A stretch of DNA of 64,000 nucleotides, from assembly GCF_001625215.2 (NCBI RefSeq), contig NC_030381.2:55539214-55603213 (forward strand), read 5' to 3'. Below the pieces are notes generated by a model. That model ran no database searches. It was not told the origin of the DNA and saw only the letters and a program-made list of their open reading frames with translations. Within the stretch, counting starts at the first letter, position 1. Each line of letters begins with the position of its first letter. Below are positions 1 through 11,442 of the stretch, piece after piece. Origin of the DNA: Daucus carota subsp. sativus. Lineage: Eukaryota; Streptophyta; Magnoliopsida; Apiales; Apiaceae. The position numbers and the translations under genes are program-made.

Positions 1-1156
1 GTTCGTGATCAAAGGATGCCCAATAGATCGATGTCTTCAAAACCATTGTGGAAGTTAAGATGTTATAGGACAATCTTATATATATTGTAATTTCAAATTT
101 CGGTCAAAGTATTTATATTAGAATAGAGTTGGGCTCCGTAAAGACCCACATATACGGAGATCGTGGAGACCTATGTTATGGCCCTTGGATCGATTTTCTT
201 TGTGTTTCTGGGAATAAAGAGATTATAAGTACATTTTTTAAAATTTGTTTTTTCATTAAGGGTAATGATTTGCCATATTTAAATGTGATTATACGTATAC
301 TTTTTGTTGCGATAGTTATGTGATGATAATCTTCATTTTGGGATTTTTATCATGTGTAATTAGTCTTGGACATGAAAATGTAAGTACCACAGATTTATTA
401 TTTAGGATCGTGTGATTGTTGAGTTTTGTTGTGTGATTGTTGAGTCGTGTTGTAAATCATTTTTGTACTAGGAACAAATCCAAAATATTGTGTATTTAAG
501 TTGGTTTTACTTCATAATTAGTGATATATTAGGAACACAGCTATTTATCTCTAATTTGTATTCATTTTTACTATTACGTGTATTCTGTTGATGCATGTAC
601 CTTTATCGGTTCACATTAGGCCAGCTATCAGCATCTATGATACTTATTGTTATGGTCTTATGGACTTGTCCAGATATTTAATCTCCCAGTACAATGTATC
701 TAGCTCCAACAATGTCCCCAAGGACAGACACATTAATTTCTTTTCAGCCAGCTTCAAATCTGGTTTGTATTAATTGCTATACAATGAATAGTTCACGTTG
801 CTACGCTTTTTGCCTCTCAAGTCACTACTAATACATTTTGTACCATGCAGCTGGTCCCTGACTGCCTGGTGGTTCTCCTGATCCAGAATGAGTCAGGTGA
901 CCACTTTAACAAGCTTAGTTTACCTTAACTTAGCAGGCTGGCATGCTTATAGTATAATATCCCAATATTCTCTATGTTAGTAATATAAAATATTTATTAT
1001 ATGATTATATAAATTATTAGTGATATTTTATTTAGTCATTTTTAATGGCATCCGACTAGAAAGGCGTCAGGAGTTTCTACCTGAACAATAGGAAGATAAT
1101 AATATAGATAAGATATTTGGTTTAACAGATATCTACGACAACTACTTTCAAATTAA
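1..1156. other. AT-rich intergenic stretch, no gene seen
   Basis: No open frame here has a recognisable domain, splice pattern or plausible start context. The longest frames are about 60 codons and look random. I see no clear terminal repeats or RNA gene. It is probably decayed repeat or flanking DNA. Confidence 0.5.
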
Positions 1157-1158
1157 TA

Positions 1159-1409
1159 CTCCCTCTGTCCCGGTCAATTGTATACGTTTTTTTTTCACTG
1201 CTCGACACGCTTTTTAAGGCGCTTATAAAACATAGTTCTACAACTTATTTTTAAGTTTTTTTTTTTTTTTATAAAAGTATAAATGTTATACTTTTATACA
1301 GAAAAAGAAAATCTTAAAAATAATTTATAGAACTATATTATATTGAAGCATTAAAGTCCGTGCCGCGCCCCCGTCCCCCAATGTATACTATTGATTGGGA
1401 CGGAGGGAG
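1159..1409. mobile_element. Stowaway-type MITE (family A)
   Basis: The left end reads CTCCCTCTGTCCC and the right end GGGACGGAGGGAG, the inverted repeat typical of Stowaway MITEs (Tc1/mariner). It is flanked by TA on both sides (1157-1158, 1410-1411). The interior carries the 'ctgctcgacacgc' and 'gtgccgcgcccccgtcccc' blocks shared with the copies at 8939, 9484, 10867 and 26475. It has no coding capacity. Confidence 0.85.
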
Positions 1410-1814
1410 TAATAGTTATCCTATTCTATTTATAGATATAGTACCTCGTATAGCCACAAAAGTGTATAGGAAGCAGAGTCTCGAGGTAGTGCGTGAATTC
1501 AGTAATCTATAGTTGTATTTTCAATTGTTAGATATCTATATTAATATAATGATTTATAAACTTTGCGTGAGCAGGAGCCTGTTAGCTCTCAGCGTCCATT
1601 TGCACAACCTCACGTACTAGTTTGAGTTTAAATCAATGTAAGATCATGCTTTCGTTATTCTCTTTCATTGCATAATAAATTGTATAGATTTAATTTTGAT
1701 TTAAATATTAGTTTTGGTATGAGAATATGTTCCTCTAAATTGCTTATTTTATTAGTTTTGCGATTACCCAATGTGTTCTGCCATGTATTTGTAATTTAAT
1801 TGTTTATAATATTA

Positions 1815-3170
1815 CTAGCTTAAAACCCGTGCAATGCACGGGCGGTTATGATATTTATTATTTTATCGTATATATTTCAAATTTAACTAATTTTATTGAA
1901 ATTAAAATTATGATAGAATAATGTTATTAAATAAAACTTTTATTTAACGACTGAATAAATTCTTAATAGTTAAATCCGTCAAATAGCTAATTTAAAAGTA
2001 AGTCAAGTATATAGTTTAATAAGAATGTTAAAATATATTATATTTTTTATACCTTATAATTTAAGAAGACATATAAACCTAGATATAAACACCCCAATCA
2101 ACCTTTTAATATTTTGTTATAAAATATAGAACCATTCTTTAAAATAAAATCATAGAAGTTTAAAACATATTGTAAGCGAAAGGGAAGTGTACTAATCCAT
2201 AAAACTAACTTTATTTTTAGTTTTGTAGTTTAATAGACAATAAAAAAATATATTAGAATATTTTATAAATTAAGGAGGTCCATGGATCGAATATGAACTG
2301 GTTTATCAAACTCGACCGACCAACTGAACTTTTCATGTTTCTATTTATTTTAATAGTACAATAATATATAATATAGTATATATTTGTTATATTACTTTTA
2401 AATTTAGATAAATAGAGTATTTAAAATAACGTTAATATATTTTGATCGACAAATATCACCATTTATTTAATAATAATAATATTATATATTTATATATATG
2501 TCGCCGTGTTAATTGTAGAAGATCAATTTTCTCAGTCAGTAAATCATAAAAAAGATAACGTGTTTTAGTTAAAAAGGTAATCACTATTGTTCAATGTTAT
2601 TTTAGAAAATTGATTTTTTTTTAGTTTGAAAATATATAAAAAGATAACATATTTTAGTTTAAAAGAATAATTAGTTATATAGATATGCCTATATTTCGGC
2701 CCAAACATAAAAAGAATAATTAGTTATGTCGATAGGCCTGTATTCGGTCCAATTACTGACATACCAAACTTTCAATGTTTCAATTTTAATAGTATTGTGA
2801 ACCTTAATAAAGATAACATATTTTAGTTAAAAAGGTAATAATTATATCGTTCGATATTATTTTAGAAAATTGAGTTTTTTTAGTTAGAAAATATAAAAAA
2901 ATAACATATTATAGTTAAAAAGAATGATTAGTTATACAAATAGGTCTTATTTCGGGCCAAAGTTAAAAAGAATAATTAGTTATAAAGATAGGCCCGTATT
3001 TCGGCCCAAATATTGATCGATCAAACTTTCAATGTTTCGGTTTTAAAAGTATGGAATAGATTTCGGCCCAATATTAAAAGAATAATTAATTATACAAATA
3101 AGCCCGTACTTCGGCCCAAGTACCGACCGACCAAACTTTTAATGTTTCGGCTTTAATAGTATAGTATAGA
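1815..3170 (-). mobile_element. Non-autonomous Helitron, minus strand
   Basis: Read on the minus strand, the element starts TCTATACTATACTATTAAAG at 3170 and ends with a GC-rich hairpin (CCCGTGCATTGCACGGG), a short AT spacer and CTAG at 1815-1818. It sits between host A (1814) and T (3171), as expected for Helitron insertion at AT. It has no terminal inverted repeats and no Rep/helicase frame. The right half holds several degenerate copies of a unit with 'aaaagaataattagttat' and 'atttcggccca' (about 2640-3120). Confidence 0.8.
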
Positions 3171-3999
3171 TGGCGATATGATTAGTTGTTGTTCTTATAT
3201 TTATTAGTGTTAACTGCAAATGTTTTTATTGTAATTAGCTTAATTAGAGAAATATTTTTCTATTTATATTTATTTATTTATATTTATATCTTAAAGATAA
3301 TTTATATTTATATTTATTGTAAGGATGATATTTCATTGGACGAAATAGAGTTTGTTTTTTTAAAGTTATTTTATGGAATACATTGAACTATGCGTCACAG
3401 TAATTACACTGGTACTTCTAATTTTATTTTAACTCGTATTTCTGCATATAAGTCTTACACCGTGAATATGTACAATGATGTCGTTAATGTCTAGCAGGAG
3501 AATAGCAGTTCACAGGTCACACTATTCATGTTAGTTTAAATAATTCTTTTATGTCTTTTTTTAAATGAATTTAGTTTTGACAAACACGTGCTATGTTATT
3601 CTACATTAATGATTTACTAGATTCTTAACTCATTTTATTTTATTTTCATTATGAATATCATTAAAAGTAATTCTTTTAGAAATACTTAATAATGTGGTGT
3701 ATTATAATTTTATGTATATATTAGTTTTTCTGATTTTGGATTGATTATCGAAAGCAGTAGCTTTGTTGGCTAATTAGTATTTACGGGTTATTCATGAATT
3801 TAGAATTAGAGTTATTTACTGTGTTTGTAATAAATAATTTATTAAGGATTCATTAATTTTACAATTTACAATATTTAGTTTAATAATCATGGGCTTAGCA
3901 GATTGGTTGGTGCTATACTAAATGATAGTATACGTTACTGATATGTTGACTTGGTCCGCAAACTGTTATATTTTAGTGTCACAGTGATCACTAAATTGT
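3171..3999. other. AT-rich intergenic stretch
   Basis: No convincing coding frame, terminal repeat or RNA gene is visible between the Helitron and the next Stowaway element. The 66-codon frame at 3186 is low-complexity AT-rich sequence. Confidence 0.5.
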
Positions 4000-4001
4000 T
4001 A

Positions 4002-4305
4002 CTCCCTTTGTCCCTCTCATTTCTTTACAGTTACTATTTTGAGATGTCCCTCTCATTTTTTTACATTACCATAAATAGTAAGTTTTTTCCATCATTACAC
4101 CCACTATCTTCCCCCACTATCTCATATTTAATAATAAAAACTACTATTACACCCACTACTTTCCTCCACTATCTCAAATCTATTATTAAAAATTGATGGG
4201 TCCCACCACTTTACCCACTTTTCATCTAACTTTACTCATTTTTCATACATTATCTTGGTCTCCGTGTCCCTCTCCAATGTAAACAATTGAGGGGGACGGA
4301 GGGAG
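4002..4305. mobile_element. Stowaway-type MITE (family B)
   Basis: The ends are CTCCCTTTGTCCCTCTC and GAGGGGGACGGAGGGAG, flanked by TA at 4000-4001 and 4306-4307. The interior ('atttctttacag', 'gggtcccaccactttaccc') resembles the nested pair at 9941-10506, in the opposite orientation. It is non-coding; the 81-codon frame across it is fortuitous. Confidence 0.8.
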
Positions 4306-4307
4306 TA

Positions 4308-5362
4308 CTATTATTATTATTATTATACGTTGAATTCTTTCGCTGACTAATGTTAATAAATATGATTTTAGATTTTGAAGGAGTAGTCATATCTTGTTGC
4401 GGATATTTTGGAGTTAGTTTAGTATTCATATCAGGTACGGATTCTACTTCTTTCTCTCCTTTTATTTAAATAATAAATATTTATTATATTTATTATTGTG
4501 ACATCTTTAAAATCTCTTTTGTTATTACACACTACTCTTTTCATTTGGCCTCCATATATTTGAGTTATTGTTGCCTTGACCCATATTGCTTCCTTTCGTT
4601 TTATTATTGTATCACTGTATATATTTTGTTCATTGAGTCGGCAACTTTTGTAATTGGTTGGGCTCTTAAACTTATCCGTGTGGGTAAATCACGGACAATG
4701 TTCACATGGAGTTCGTAGTAAAGGTGAACTAGACACCAACTCGTATCGGTGATTTAAGCATACGAGCACGTTTCTGGGGTATGAGACGTGAGAAGATCAT
4801 GATCGTTATTGTTTTGGGGAATGTTTTATACATTCTTTATTTCTTCTTGTGGATAGCCGAAGAAGAAATCATTGTTCTGTATTTGCTCGGTGATTGGAGT
4901 TGAGCAAGTACAGTTTTGTGTAAGAGACCCGTATTGTGTCATCTATTCATCACTGAGTCCTATTTATAGTTCATTGTTTATCTCGATTATTGTGACTTGA
5001 GTTACTATTTGTACTAGTTTATTACATCATTGTTTCGAGATTATTGACACTCCTTGCACTTGCACCGACATTATTTTTATATTCGTACTGGGCATTGGCT
5101 CACTCCGTTTGTTCTCTTTCCGCAGGTAATCAGGGGTAGCAGGGAGCGTGATTGAGTGACACCCACACTTAGTTGCTTTAGGGGCTATAATAAGACTTCA
5201 GGATTAATATTCATATTGTTTTAAGACTTTGTTAGAGTTTTTATTATGGAGTTTCAGATTTTAGTATTTACTATGATTTCTTAGTTTGCTAAATTATTAT
5301 ATTTCTAAATGAATATAGACTTGTTAGAATTGTTTAGCCTATTGTAAAAGTGGGGTGTTACA
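4308..5362 (+). mobile_element. Possible LTR-retrotransposon remnant (3' LTR end)
   Basis: The stretch ends GTGGGGTGTTACA at 5350-5362, a sequence commonly seen at the 3' end of plant Ty3/gypsy (Tekay/Del-type) LTRs. The preceding 600 bp has the mixed, non-coding look of an LTR. I cannot find the left end or a target duplication, so the start given is only the edge of the neighbouring MITE. A solo or fragmented LTR is the best guess. Confidence 0.35.
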
Positions 5363-5728
5363 TATAGAACAACTGATCAAGTATAGCAGTACTTGCTGAA
5401 TCAAAAACACGCGTAATCCTGGCATGTAGTATTGATTCTTACTTTTAGACGACAAAATTTTGGTTAATTCTGCTTGTGTAAGTAGTACATTACTGTTGTT
5501 GGAGCTTGTCATGTTGAGATCAGTAGAAGTATTAGCCTAAATCCACAATCATGGAGCTCGAGGCTCTATCTCTAATGATTTTGGCCGAAGCCTCAAAGTT
5601 TTCTAAACCGGAATTGAGGGTTGGAGTAATTGAGAAGTGGAAAGATTGTCTTCTGTGTAGCAATCTAACTTCCAATACTTCCCTTACAACGGGAACAATC
5701 TTGATAGCTGGCGCTTTTTTTATGATTG

Positions 5729-5920
5729 TGTTAGAATATAATATGATCCTGATAAGCTCTGCTCCCAACAACTTGAGATTTTGAGAGAATTGGTCACTTA
5801 ACATGGTATTAGAACGATGGTCGCCTGTGATCAATGCTTGACCCATTTTATGGGCTTTCGAGTGAGGGAGAACGTTAGAATATAATAGATCCTGATAAGT
5901 CCTGCTCCCAACGCAACGAG
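5729..5920 (+). mobile_element. TRIM-like miniature LTR element
   Basis: A short direct repeat beginning TGTTAGAATATAATATGATC (5729) is followed by TGGTATTAGAAC (5804-5815), close to the initiator-Met-tRNA primer-binding site TGGTATCAGAGC. A purine tract (GAGTGAGGGAGAA, about 5860-5872) then precedes a second repeat copy at 5873 (CGTTAGAATATAATAGATCC). Short LTR, PBS, tiny interior, PPT, LTR is the TRIM layout. LTR1 is about 75 bp; the right copy decays after about 5920. A related copy lies at 7709. No protein is encoded. Confidence 0.6.
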
Positions 5921-6707
5921 ACCACGTCGTCGTCGAGCCCAAACCTTTAGGTGGATAATGCTGTGACATGTCACCTACTTTCTGAATCTATTGCAGACAT
6001 GCTGGTAAGGAAAGATCTGGGAAAGATCAAACACATGCACACATGACAAGTGACAAAGTTCAATACTGCAGTTGCAAGCAACTACACTGGAAACGCTTTA
6101 TCTACCCACTGATCAACTTTTTACATCTTACCCTCCCTGAACCCCACTCTACAGAACACATACAACACGAGCACACAATTTACATGTACACCATAAAACT
6201 TGAACCTTGTTAATCTGTTACTCAAATGAGAAATTGTGTAATGTAAACTCAGCTCTGCAGACAAATCGCAAGTCCTGTCTTTGTCGCATTAAAAGTGTAC
6301 AACTGCCATTCGTGTACGTGAATGTTGTCGCAATAAGAAGCACTCCATGAAATGGCCTATGAATTGATGCCAAAAGTACTCTTGAGAACGATAACCGTAC
6401 AGGTGTATGGTGTACCGATGTTCCACAGATGCTAAATTCACAATGCTGTAACATTCGATGACTCGCAAAAATTATGTGAATGCAAATTTGCAGTTGGAGG
6501 AGAAGGTAGCCCCACACACAGCCTGGTTGTCGCAGCATCTTCGTAGATTCAGTCAAGTATAGGCTCATTGTCTTCTCCTACAAAAAGGCATTTAAAGTGA
6601 GTACTCTTATTCAGACAAATATTATATCTTCATTCAGACATTACAGTTATATATCTCTTCGTCTATCGTTCGATTTCATCAGTCTATTGCTGCAGATATT
6701 GCATAAC
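5921..6707. other. Upstream region of the 6708 gene
   Basis: No coding region is recognised. The 116-codon minus-strand frame (6218-6568) has no family signature. The last 100-150 bp is the likely promoter and 5' UTR of the gene starting at 6708, with no clear TATA box. Confidence 0.4.
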
Positions 6708-8709
6708 ATGCAGGTGAGCTAGCTTTGGCAATATTTGTATATAAAGCATTATTTCACACACAGACACTCATCACCAGAGACGGATCTAGTAAGAAGCACG
6801 AGAGACACGTGTCCCCCCCTTTTTTTTTTTGACATTTTTTCACCATTCCAAATTTTACAAAATGAAAGAAGTGACTCCACATAATTAAAAAATATATGGG
6901 TGTTGTCTGAAAAATTTGTTTGGTGGCCCCAAGATTTGAATTCTAGATCCACCCCTGCTCATCACTCATATCTATGTATGATATTTATGAGCTGAAGTTT
7001 GATTTATAACAGATCATTCGGTGGCTGCTAAGGGTCGCAGATGAACCTACAAAAGAGCGTAATGGAGTAACTAGTACTAAATCCGACAAGGAGAGCTGGA
7101 GTGGTTAGTTAAAACTATCAGAATTCGTCGAAATGTTATGCATTGACATGATCAGATTGCAGAATTTTTGTTAACAATTGCTTCTTTGTTTTTACTTAAA
7201 ATTCTGCAGCAAAAACTAAAGAAGTCGTGTTGACAAATCAGCTTGAGGCCAATAAGAGACAAAAAAGAGCAAGAAATATTAGTCTGGGTTGTGAGAATTT
7301 TACTTTGTTCAGTATACTAAAAAGGCGAGACATTTCAAAGCCATGGTTCTACAATACGCTCAATCTGAAGAGAGTCGATACAACGAAGATGATGAAGAAG
7401 GAAGCCATTGACAGAGGACTATGTATTAGTAACAACAGACTAGATGCAGCCGCGAATCATGTCAGAAACACTAAGGTTCTGCCTCTCGCTGATGATGCAT
7501 TATCGTCTAGACACCAACGTGGAAACGAGGCAAAAGGAGATCAGAAAGGGAAGAGCGGAAAATCTAGACCTTTGTCGAAAATGAAGGAGCTTGTGAGATG
7601 GGCTCCTAAACCGGAGAAAGGAGGAAAGTACACTGACCGAAAGGTAAATACAAAAAATTCACACTAATGCTATTCTGTAAGTGTAAATGTGCAATCACCG
7701 GTTATAAGTGTTAAAATATAATATGATCCGGTGAGTAGGGGTGTAAACAAACCAAACTATTCGTGAGCTACTCGAGTTCGGCTCGGAAAATATTCGAATT
7801 TGATTCGGTAATAATCGAGCCGAGCTCGAGCTCGAGCTATTTGATTGTTTTACCGAGCCGAGCCCGAGCTTCAAATTACTCGGCTCGTAAGGTTCGCGAG
7901 CCTTATCGAGCCTCTATTATTTTTTAATTTTTTTATTATAAATATATTTTGACAAATATATTTAATATTATATTTATAATTTATATATTTAATCGAATCG
8001 AACTCGAGTCGAACCGATCATATTTCGAGTTTTTGTCAATATTTGGTGACTCGATTCGAGCTTTCGAGCCGAACTCGAGCCTATCGAACTATTTACGAGC
8101 CGAGTTTCGAACTTGAAATTAAAAGCTCGGTCGAGCTCGAACTCGAGCCCGAGCCCCGAACTTTTTAGTCGAGCTCGAGCCGAGCCTGGCAGTGTTCGAA
8201 TCGGCTCGGCTCGTTTACACCCCTACCGGTGAGTTCTGCCTCAAAGATGAACAGCCGTGATTCACTCTTGACTCAAAAATGGGTTTTCGAGTGAGAGGAA
8301 TGTTAAAATATAATATGATCCTGGTAAGTTCTCTTCCTAACACCTTATTATTGTTTCAGGTTTTACAAGATCGAAACAGAGAAGAACCAAAATCAGCACC
8401 AGATAATGGAAAATTTAGTAATGACTCTCTGAAAATGAGTTCCAGATGGGATATAGATTACTCTGCTCTTTCGAATGCTTATTCAAAAAGGGTCACGTCT
8501 GATCTGACTAAAAATCCACATTGTTCCTCGAACTCTACTCCCGTTCATCGTGATAATCATAGTACTCCAACGAAATCAGGGAACTGGATCACTACGGACT
8601 CCGATTGTAAGTCCTGATCTCCCCGAATGCTACTGTACTATTAATGTGTGAGGATCTGTTACTAATATTGTGTGTTCTGCTTATGACAGTTGTGGTGCTA
8701 GAGCTCTGA
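6708..8709 (+). CDS. Uncharacterised plant protein (265 aa), five exons
   Basis: I do not recognise a named family. The model is exons 6708-6713, 7013-7103, 7210-7643, 8360-8606 and 8690-8709; they sum to 798 nt in frame. The first coding exon would be only ATGCAG, chosen because it is followed by a good donor (GTGAGC) and preceded by an in-frame TAA; this start is the least certain part. The product is basic and hydrophilic, with a K/R-rich middle, a MKELVRWAPKPEKGGK segment near residue 165, a Ser/Thr-rich C-terminal third and the terminus WITTDSDFVVLEL, split across the last intron. That compact acidic-hydrophobic end looks conserved rather than random. No signal peptide or membrane segment is seen; a nuclear location is only a guess from the basic content. 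Introns 1 and 3 hold hAT MITEs, intron 3 nested inside a TRIM relic. Confidence 0.65.
6775..6957. mobile_element. hAT-type MITE in intron 1 of the 6708 gene
   Basis: The ends CAGAGACGGATCTAG and CTAGATCCACCCCTG are imperfect inverted repeats. The element is flanked by an exact 8-bp duplication CTCATCAC (6767-6774 and 6958-6965), the hAT target length. It is non-coding. Confidence 0.8.
7709..8359 (+). mobile_element. Second TRIM-like relic filling intron 3, interrupted by a MITE
   Basis: The sequence TGTTAAAATATAATATGATC occurs at 7709 and again at about 8300, matching the LTR starts of the 5729 element. Between them 'gggttttcgagtgagaggaa' precedes the second copy, as in the other TRIM. The first copy is split by the hAT MITE at 7736-8225. 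No primer-binding site remains, so the interior is partly deleted. The right LTR copy runs close to the acceptor of exon 4; the right edge given is the intron end. Confidence 0.5.
7736..8225. mobile_element. hAT-type MITE nested in the TRIM relic
   Basis: The ends TAGGGGTGTAAAC and GTTTACACCCCTA are perfect 13-bp inverted repeats, with an exact 8-bp duplication CCGGTGAG at 7728-7735 and 8226-8233. The interior is rich in 'gagctcgag' and 'gagccgagc' motifs in both orientations, so the whole element can fold back. It is 490 bp and encodes nothing. Confidence 0.9.
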
Positions 8710-8938
8710 AGACAAGATCCCGAAAGGACTTGCTGTAGTAGAGATTTTAACCGCATAGTTAAAATTATTTACATTATTTACGAAGTGTTAGCACGAGTTG
8801 ATAAACATTAGTATTTTTTAATTATCCTGTCATAGCATGTAGTATCAATAAATTAAATTGTGGTGGTTATATATTCATGTACATGCAAATACTCAATGTA
8901 TAATTTTAATCCGTATTTGACAGAGATCTAATTAACTA

Positions 8939-9188
8939 CTCCCTATGTCCCATTTAATTGTATACGTTTCTTTTTAACTGCTCGACACGCATTTCAATAC
9001 TCTTATAAAATATAGTTCCGTAACTTATTTTTGAGATTTTCTTTTTCTGAATAAAAATATAACATCCAAACTTTAATTCAGAAAAAGAAAATTTTAAAAA
9101 TAAATTACACAACTACACTTTATAGGAGCATTAAAGTCCGTGCCGCGTCCCCGTCCCCAATGTATAATATTCAGGGGGACGGAGGGAG
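8939..9188. mobile_element. Stowaway-type MITE (family A)
   Basis: The ends are CTCCCTATGTCCC and GGGGACGGAGGGAG, flanked by TA (8937-8938, 9189-9190). The interior blocks match the 1159 copy. It lies about 230 bp downstream of the 6708 gene. Confidence 0.85.
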
Positions 9189-9483
9189 TACTTTCAGAAT
9201 GAATATTTTAAAACCGCAATTGACCGAGAACTAATCAACTAATTTCGAAATATATCTCATGAAAAGAACTACATTAAATTTTGCACTTGTTTGAGCCAAC
9301 TACACTCAACTAAACTTCGGATTCACATTAAATTTTGGGTTCCTGTGAGATTGAACGCAAAGAATTAGTGTCGGATGACATGAAAATGAGAGAATCTGAT
9401 GAATTTAGGCGACCTGTACAAAATATGCACCACCAGAAGACAATCGTGGTAGGTACAGTAATAGGTATAAGCAATAAGTAATA

Positions 9484-9718
9484 TTCCCTCCGTCCATTTA
9501 ATTCTATACGATTTTTTTCAACTGCTCGATACGCATTTCAATGTTTTTATAAAATATAATTTGGTAATTTATTTTTAAAATTTTTTTTCTGAATAAAAAT
9601 ATAACATCTAAATTTTAATTCATAAAAAAAATCTTAAAAATAAATCACACAATTATTATACGAAAGCATTAAAGTTTGTGCCGCGTCCCCGTCTCCCAAT
9701 ACATAAGGACGGAGGGAT
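9484..9718. mobile_element. Degenerate Stowaway-type MITE (family A)
   Basis: The left end TTCCCTCCGTCC and right end GGACGGAGGGATT are eroded Stowaway ends next to TA. The interior has the family A blocks 'ttcaactgctcgatacgcat' and 'gtgccgcgtccccgtc'. Confidence 0.7.
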
Positions 9719-9940
9719 TATATAGGAGTAAATATAAGTACAATAATGAATATATCTTCGTTTGAGTGTTGGAGGCTTGGAGGTGGATGTCACGAATTTT
9801 GAAAAAATAATCCCAAATATTTGATCTCAAGCATTGGTTTGGCTTTATCATTTTTTTTAAAAAATGTTTTGTATTTTGAAACCTTAAATATTATTTTATA
9901 TGATTTTTTACTGTAAAATGTCAAATCATGTTATGTGGTA

Positions 9941-10506
9941 CTCCCTCCGTCCCTCTCATTTCTTATCGAATGGGTTGGGCACGGAGGTTAAGAAATATGA
10001 ATAAAGTATACTCCCTCCGTCCCACCCATTTCTTATCAAATGGGTTGGGCACGGAGGTTAAGGAATATGTATAAAGTAGTGGAAAAGAGGAAGAAAAGTG
10101 GGTAAAGTGGTGGGACCCATTGATTTTTAATGTATAAAAAGAAGATAGTGGAGTAAAAGTAGTGTGAAAAGGAAAGAAAAGTGAAGAAGTGGTGGGACCC
10201 ATTGACTATTTTTGGTAAGTTTTGAAATGTAAAGAATTAGATGGGACACCCCAAAAAGGAAAGTGTAAAGAAATGGGTGGGACGGAGGGAGTAGTTGAAA
10301 AGAGAAAGAGAAGTGGGTGAAGTGGTGGGACCCACTGATTTTTAATGTATAAAAAGGAGATAGTTGAGTAAAAGTAGTGTGAAAAGAAAAGAAAAGTGAA
10401 GAAGTGGTGGGACCCATTAACCATATTTGGTAAGTTTTGAAATGTAAAGAATTGGATGGGACACCCTAAAAAAGAAAGTGTAAAGAAATGGAAGGAACGG
10501 AGGGAG
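9941..10506. mobile_element. Outer Stowaway-type MITE, split by a relative
   Basis: The outer element starts CTCCCTCCGTCCCTCTC (9941, after TA) and ends GGAACGGAGGGAG (10506, before TA). It is interrupted at 10008 by the inner copy; its sequence resumes at 10294 with 'gttgaaaagagaaag'. It belongs to the same family as the inner copy and as 4002-4305. Confidence 0.8.
10011..10291. mobile_element. Inner Stowaway-type MITE inserted in the outer copy
   Basis: The ends are CTCCCTCCGTCCCACCC and GGGTGGGACGGAGGGAG, flanked by TA at 10009-10010 and 10292-10293. The insertion used the internal 'aaagTAgt' site of the outer copy. Frames of 70-96 codons across this cluster are antisense shadows of the repeats. 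Confidence 0.85.
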
Positions 10507-10866
10507 TATGTTTTTTCATACCAACACGCACTCTAAACAGGGTTAATAGATGATATCGATTTTTTTTTGGATATTATGTATGAGTTTTGTGGCAGGTACC
10601 CTTTACTTTTCCTCTTACTAGACGAGCGTCTTAAAATTTTGATTAAATGTTTAAAATAATTTATTTTGCAAATAAAAGTATATAATGAATATTATAATCC
10701 AGAAAAAGTTAAAATAATTTGAACTAGCTGACAAAAATCTGTAAAGTACGTGTAACGTGTTAAAAAAATAACCAAACGGTAATAAAACAGTGAGAACACG
10801 ATTTTCTAAACTATATATGTGATAATATTTAGTTTAGTTTCAAAATTTATAATTGAGTGATATATA

Positions 10867-11117
10867 CTCCCTCTGTCCCCCTCATTTGTTTACAGTTTTT
10901 TCACACTGCTCGACACGTATTTTAATGCGCATATAAAACATAGTTCTATAGCTTATTTTTAAATTTTTTCTTTTTTGTATAAAAATTTAAACATCAAATT
11001 TTTATACAGAAGAAAAAAAAGATCAAAATAATTTACCGAACTACGTTTTACGAGAGCATTAGAATGCGTGCCGAACCCCCGTCACCCAATGTAAACAAAT
11101 GAGGGGGACGGAGGGAG
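10867..11117. mobile_element. Stowaway-type MITE (family A)
   Basis: The ends are CTCCCTCTGTCCCCCTC and GAGGGGGACGGAGGGAG with TA on both sides (10865-10866, 11118-11119). It lies about 325 bp upstream of the Alba gene start codon, so it may form part of that promoter. Confidence 0.85.
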
Positions 11118-11442
11118 TATGTGTTTTAAACATTAATATTGTTTTATTCTTATCAAGTGCCAACAGGCCTGTACAAGAACGTGACCCAAAAAGTCCAACG
11201 AAAACACACCCAAGCCCATAAAGAAATTTCTAATGGGCCCTAAGCTCCACTAAAAACAGGAGCCGAATAGTCCAATATATCCACACACGCTATATTACAC
11301 CCCTGTACTAAAACACACACAACACACAGTGACGAGGGTTTAGTGCAGATTTTCATCTGTAAAGCATAAAAGATTTGAGGGTTTTGTTCTTGAAAAATCA
11401 CACCCATTTGGCCATTTTGACCATCTGTTACAAAAAAGTGCA

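Noticed and set aside
5532-5969. 145-codon minus-strand frame
   Set aside because: It runs antisense across the TRIM element (LTRs, primer site) and shows no family signature.
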